A stretch of 35,146 bases of DNA from Paramacrobiotus richtersi (taxonomy: Eukaryota; Tardigrada; Eutardigrada; Parachela; Macrobiotidae), in the NCBI GenBank assembly GCA_034698045.1, contig JAQGAU010000193.1, forward strand, positions 1 through 35,146, in the 5' to 3' direction. Made by a program: the position numbers and the translations under genes. Below are positions 33,068 to 35,146 of the stretch, piece after piece. Each line of letters starts with the position of its first letter. Position 1 is the first letter of the stretch. A model generated the notes under the pieces. It had not been told where the DNA came from. It worked only from the letters and a program-made list of their open reading frames with translations, and did no database searches.

Positions 33068-35146
33068 GCTGAAAAGATCTCGTTTCATCTTATTTTGTTC
33101 GCAGAGCTCGCAGTCCTCCTCACGTGACGAAGAACGATCGTCCTGGCCGTCATACGTTTTCTAACTCTTTCTCCATCACTTGCTTTACTCCCAGGAAATG
33201 CTGTAAACAAATCCTTTGTCAACAGACTGCGAACTCGTCAACGTTCAATAACATGACTTTAAACTGCGCGCTCTCGAAGATTTGCATTTTTTGGGATTTT
33301 TTTGCTAGAGATGAAATTTTTACTTATGCCAAAAGATACCTCGTGCAACTTTACATTCATACTGAAAGCTTTGTTTTCATATTTACAGCTATGATTCCGT
33401 ATTTTTCGATTTGTTTGCAATATTGGGATGAGTGGGAAAGAAGTCAGTAGGTTTCGGCAGTACACAAGGCTTTTCAGCTTTATCCGTAAGACAATGTAAG
33501 ACAATGGAGAGTGTGTTATAATTCGCAGCCTTACAATGTATCCTGTGCAAATTTACTGTATCAGATCCATACGGAATTCCGACAGCAGATCAACCTGGAA
33601 CGGATCATTGTGGTCGTCGGCATTGTGTCCGTTTACTATAGTACCCATTGATCTAAGCCGAATATAAAGAAAGAGGCATAAGCGCACACCGGTTAAACGA
33701 ACGTGTAAGTGAAAAACGTGTTCGCGAATGGTGCGGCGGAACTTTGAATTAGTGTGTTGTATATTTCATTTCATGTACCACCAGGTGATCTTTACACGAG
33801 ATGTACTGCTTGTTTCTATCACTGCTGCACAAATTCCCCTTCGGGAGTCTGCCGTGCGATCATGAATGCGATCGAAGGTGCCGTTGACTCCTGACGGCCG
33901 TGGTGGACGCAAGTCTCGTCGAGACCAATGGCTTAGGAGGCACGGTAAAAAACCCGTTCATGCATACTCTGTCTCTAGCTAAAATCAGGTGAGGAAGCAC
34001 GATAGAATGTGGCAGGTAAGCACGTCGAACTTTCTGCTTGTGAATGCTTCGGACATCGCCTTCTAGATCGGCCATCTCTGGTCCTGGGCCTCTTTCCAAG
34101 TTGCAAATTCCAACCTTACTTTGCGTAACAAAGGCCGAACTTTTCGCAATGGCCTGCAGTAGCTGCTTCCCGCGATGACCGTATCATCCGGCTGCACCTG
34201 CCCGCCCAAAGAAGGTCCAATGTCAAACACAAGCGGACTCATTAGTCCCTATAAACACCTAGAAACGATATGTGCAAAGTTTACGAACTTTAGCGAAATA
34301 AACCGCGTCATGCGTTTTTTAGCCTATCTAAGATTTAGGAAACTGCTTATGTTGAAGCTGGAGACAGAAACACCTTCAATCTTGCGGTTGTTGTTCTGAA
34401 AAAGAAAAAGTGCTATATGGCTCTCAGGGCTATAGTTTACGGGAATTTACATGCGGCACGCATAATCCGTAGCTCTAAGCTTGCATTACGATGGCAGTAG
34501 ACTGACCAAAGCGAAACATCCTTTAGCATATTATCTGTACAATTTTCGTAATTAATTGCCGGATATTGCACCAGTAAGCAAGCGAATAAGGATTCTTTTA
34601 GCACTGACGCAAGGATATCTTATCCCCTTTAAACAACTGGTACGTCATCCACTTGGAGTCGCATGACAGCTTAGCAATTATCTGCATACTGTCAGTTACT
34701 GTATGAGTCACTGTGTGAGCTTGACGCTATAAGTTAAACATAGCTATCGACTGCCGCGGAAGTTCGCTCATGTTGAAGGAACTGGTTCTTCAACTATATT
34801 ACAATGGATCCGTCAAACCAGCCAAGCAGCGCATCACTGCGTCCTTCCTTCGGCGTACCATAAAAACTCCTTCCTTAGCGCCTCCCCAGTACCTCCCCAT
34901 TTAACCCGCGGACAACGCCCATGACAAAACTTTCAATTATGTCAGTTTTTGAAATATGTGATCCGCACCGCATTCTTGGCTTCTCTTGTCTAGGACCACA
35001 GCCAGCGCCGAATCATTTATGGGCGTAAAGAAGCTTCCTTTTACACAAAAAGTTAGTATTGCTTGTTACTGTCATATGGGCCACAACCCTGGCAAGATCT
35101 GTATGGTATCGAACACGCACGCAATCTGATGTCTGAAAGGTGACTT
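33068..35146. other. intergenic stretch, no gene recognised
   Basis: Short frames only (up to 108 codons at 33124-33450, AT-rich). A small direct repeat, GTAAGACAAT, occurs twice near 33487-33506. I see no gene, RNA or element. Confidence 0.45.

Noticed and set aside
1-35146. CRISPR arrays, rRNA genes, bacterial operons or toxin genes
   Set aside because: No regularly spaced repeats, no rRNA-like sequence and no operon-like gene order were seen; the window is eukaryotic.

Overview
This is a gene-poor, repeat-rich stretch of eukaryotic nuclear DNA, most likely from an invertebrate animal. The pointers are the mobile-element families present (a Ty3/gypsy-type polymerase fragment, a retroelement gag with a CCHC knuckle, a Polinton-type family B DNA polymerase fragment and a DUF7869-like gene), the short introns with GT..AG ends in the one credible spliced gene, and the complete absence of operon-like layout, rRNA, tRNA or CRISPR. 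The sequence alone does not fix the phylum.

Layout. 0-2.5 kb: nothing recognisable. 2.5-3.2 kb: a foldback (long inverted repeat) element. 4.8-5.2 kb (+): an unidentified open frame ending at a good splice donor. 5.6-6.65 kb (-): the 3' part of a spliced, probably host, gene of four exons with phase-compatible splice sites and an RRM-like fold pattern. 6.7-11.4 kb: no clear gene. 11.4-12.15 kb (-): Ty3/gypsy reverse transcriptase/RNase H fossil, followed by an unidentified membrane-anchored-looking frame to 12.8 kb. 14.0-15.6 kb (-): a cluster of coding-like frames of unknown family. 16.4-16.85 kb: a 13-bp minisatellite and purine-rich tract interrupted by a 328-bp near-perfect hairpin that has LTR-like internal signals and a 4-bp target duplication. 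18.4-21.0 kb: several small tandem repeats. 21.55-21.75 kb: a 197-bp MITE-like element, then a 22-bp perfect palindrome holding paired CRE-type sites. 25.4-26.1 kb (-): degraded DUF7869-like gene. 27.1-28.45 kb (-): Polinton-type DNA polymerase B fragment lying directly against a retroelement gag. 31.05-31.83 kb (+): degenerate zinc-finger-like and coiled-coil frames. 32.67-33.06 kb: a whole-looking solo LTR with a 4-bp target duplication. The rest is intergenic sequence in which I see no gene.

Most of the window is therefore a graveyard of unrelated elements around one plausible host gene. No pathway or multi-gene system can be assembled from it. The most useful observations are the spliced gene of unknown function, the hairpin LTR-like insertion at 16.5 kb, the solo LTR at 32.7 kb, and the close juxtaposition of gag and Polinton-type polymerase sequences near 27.6 kb.
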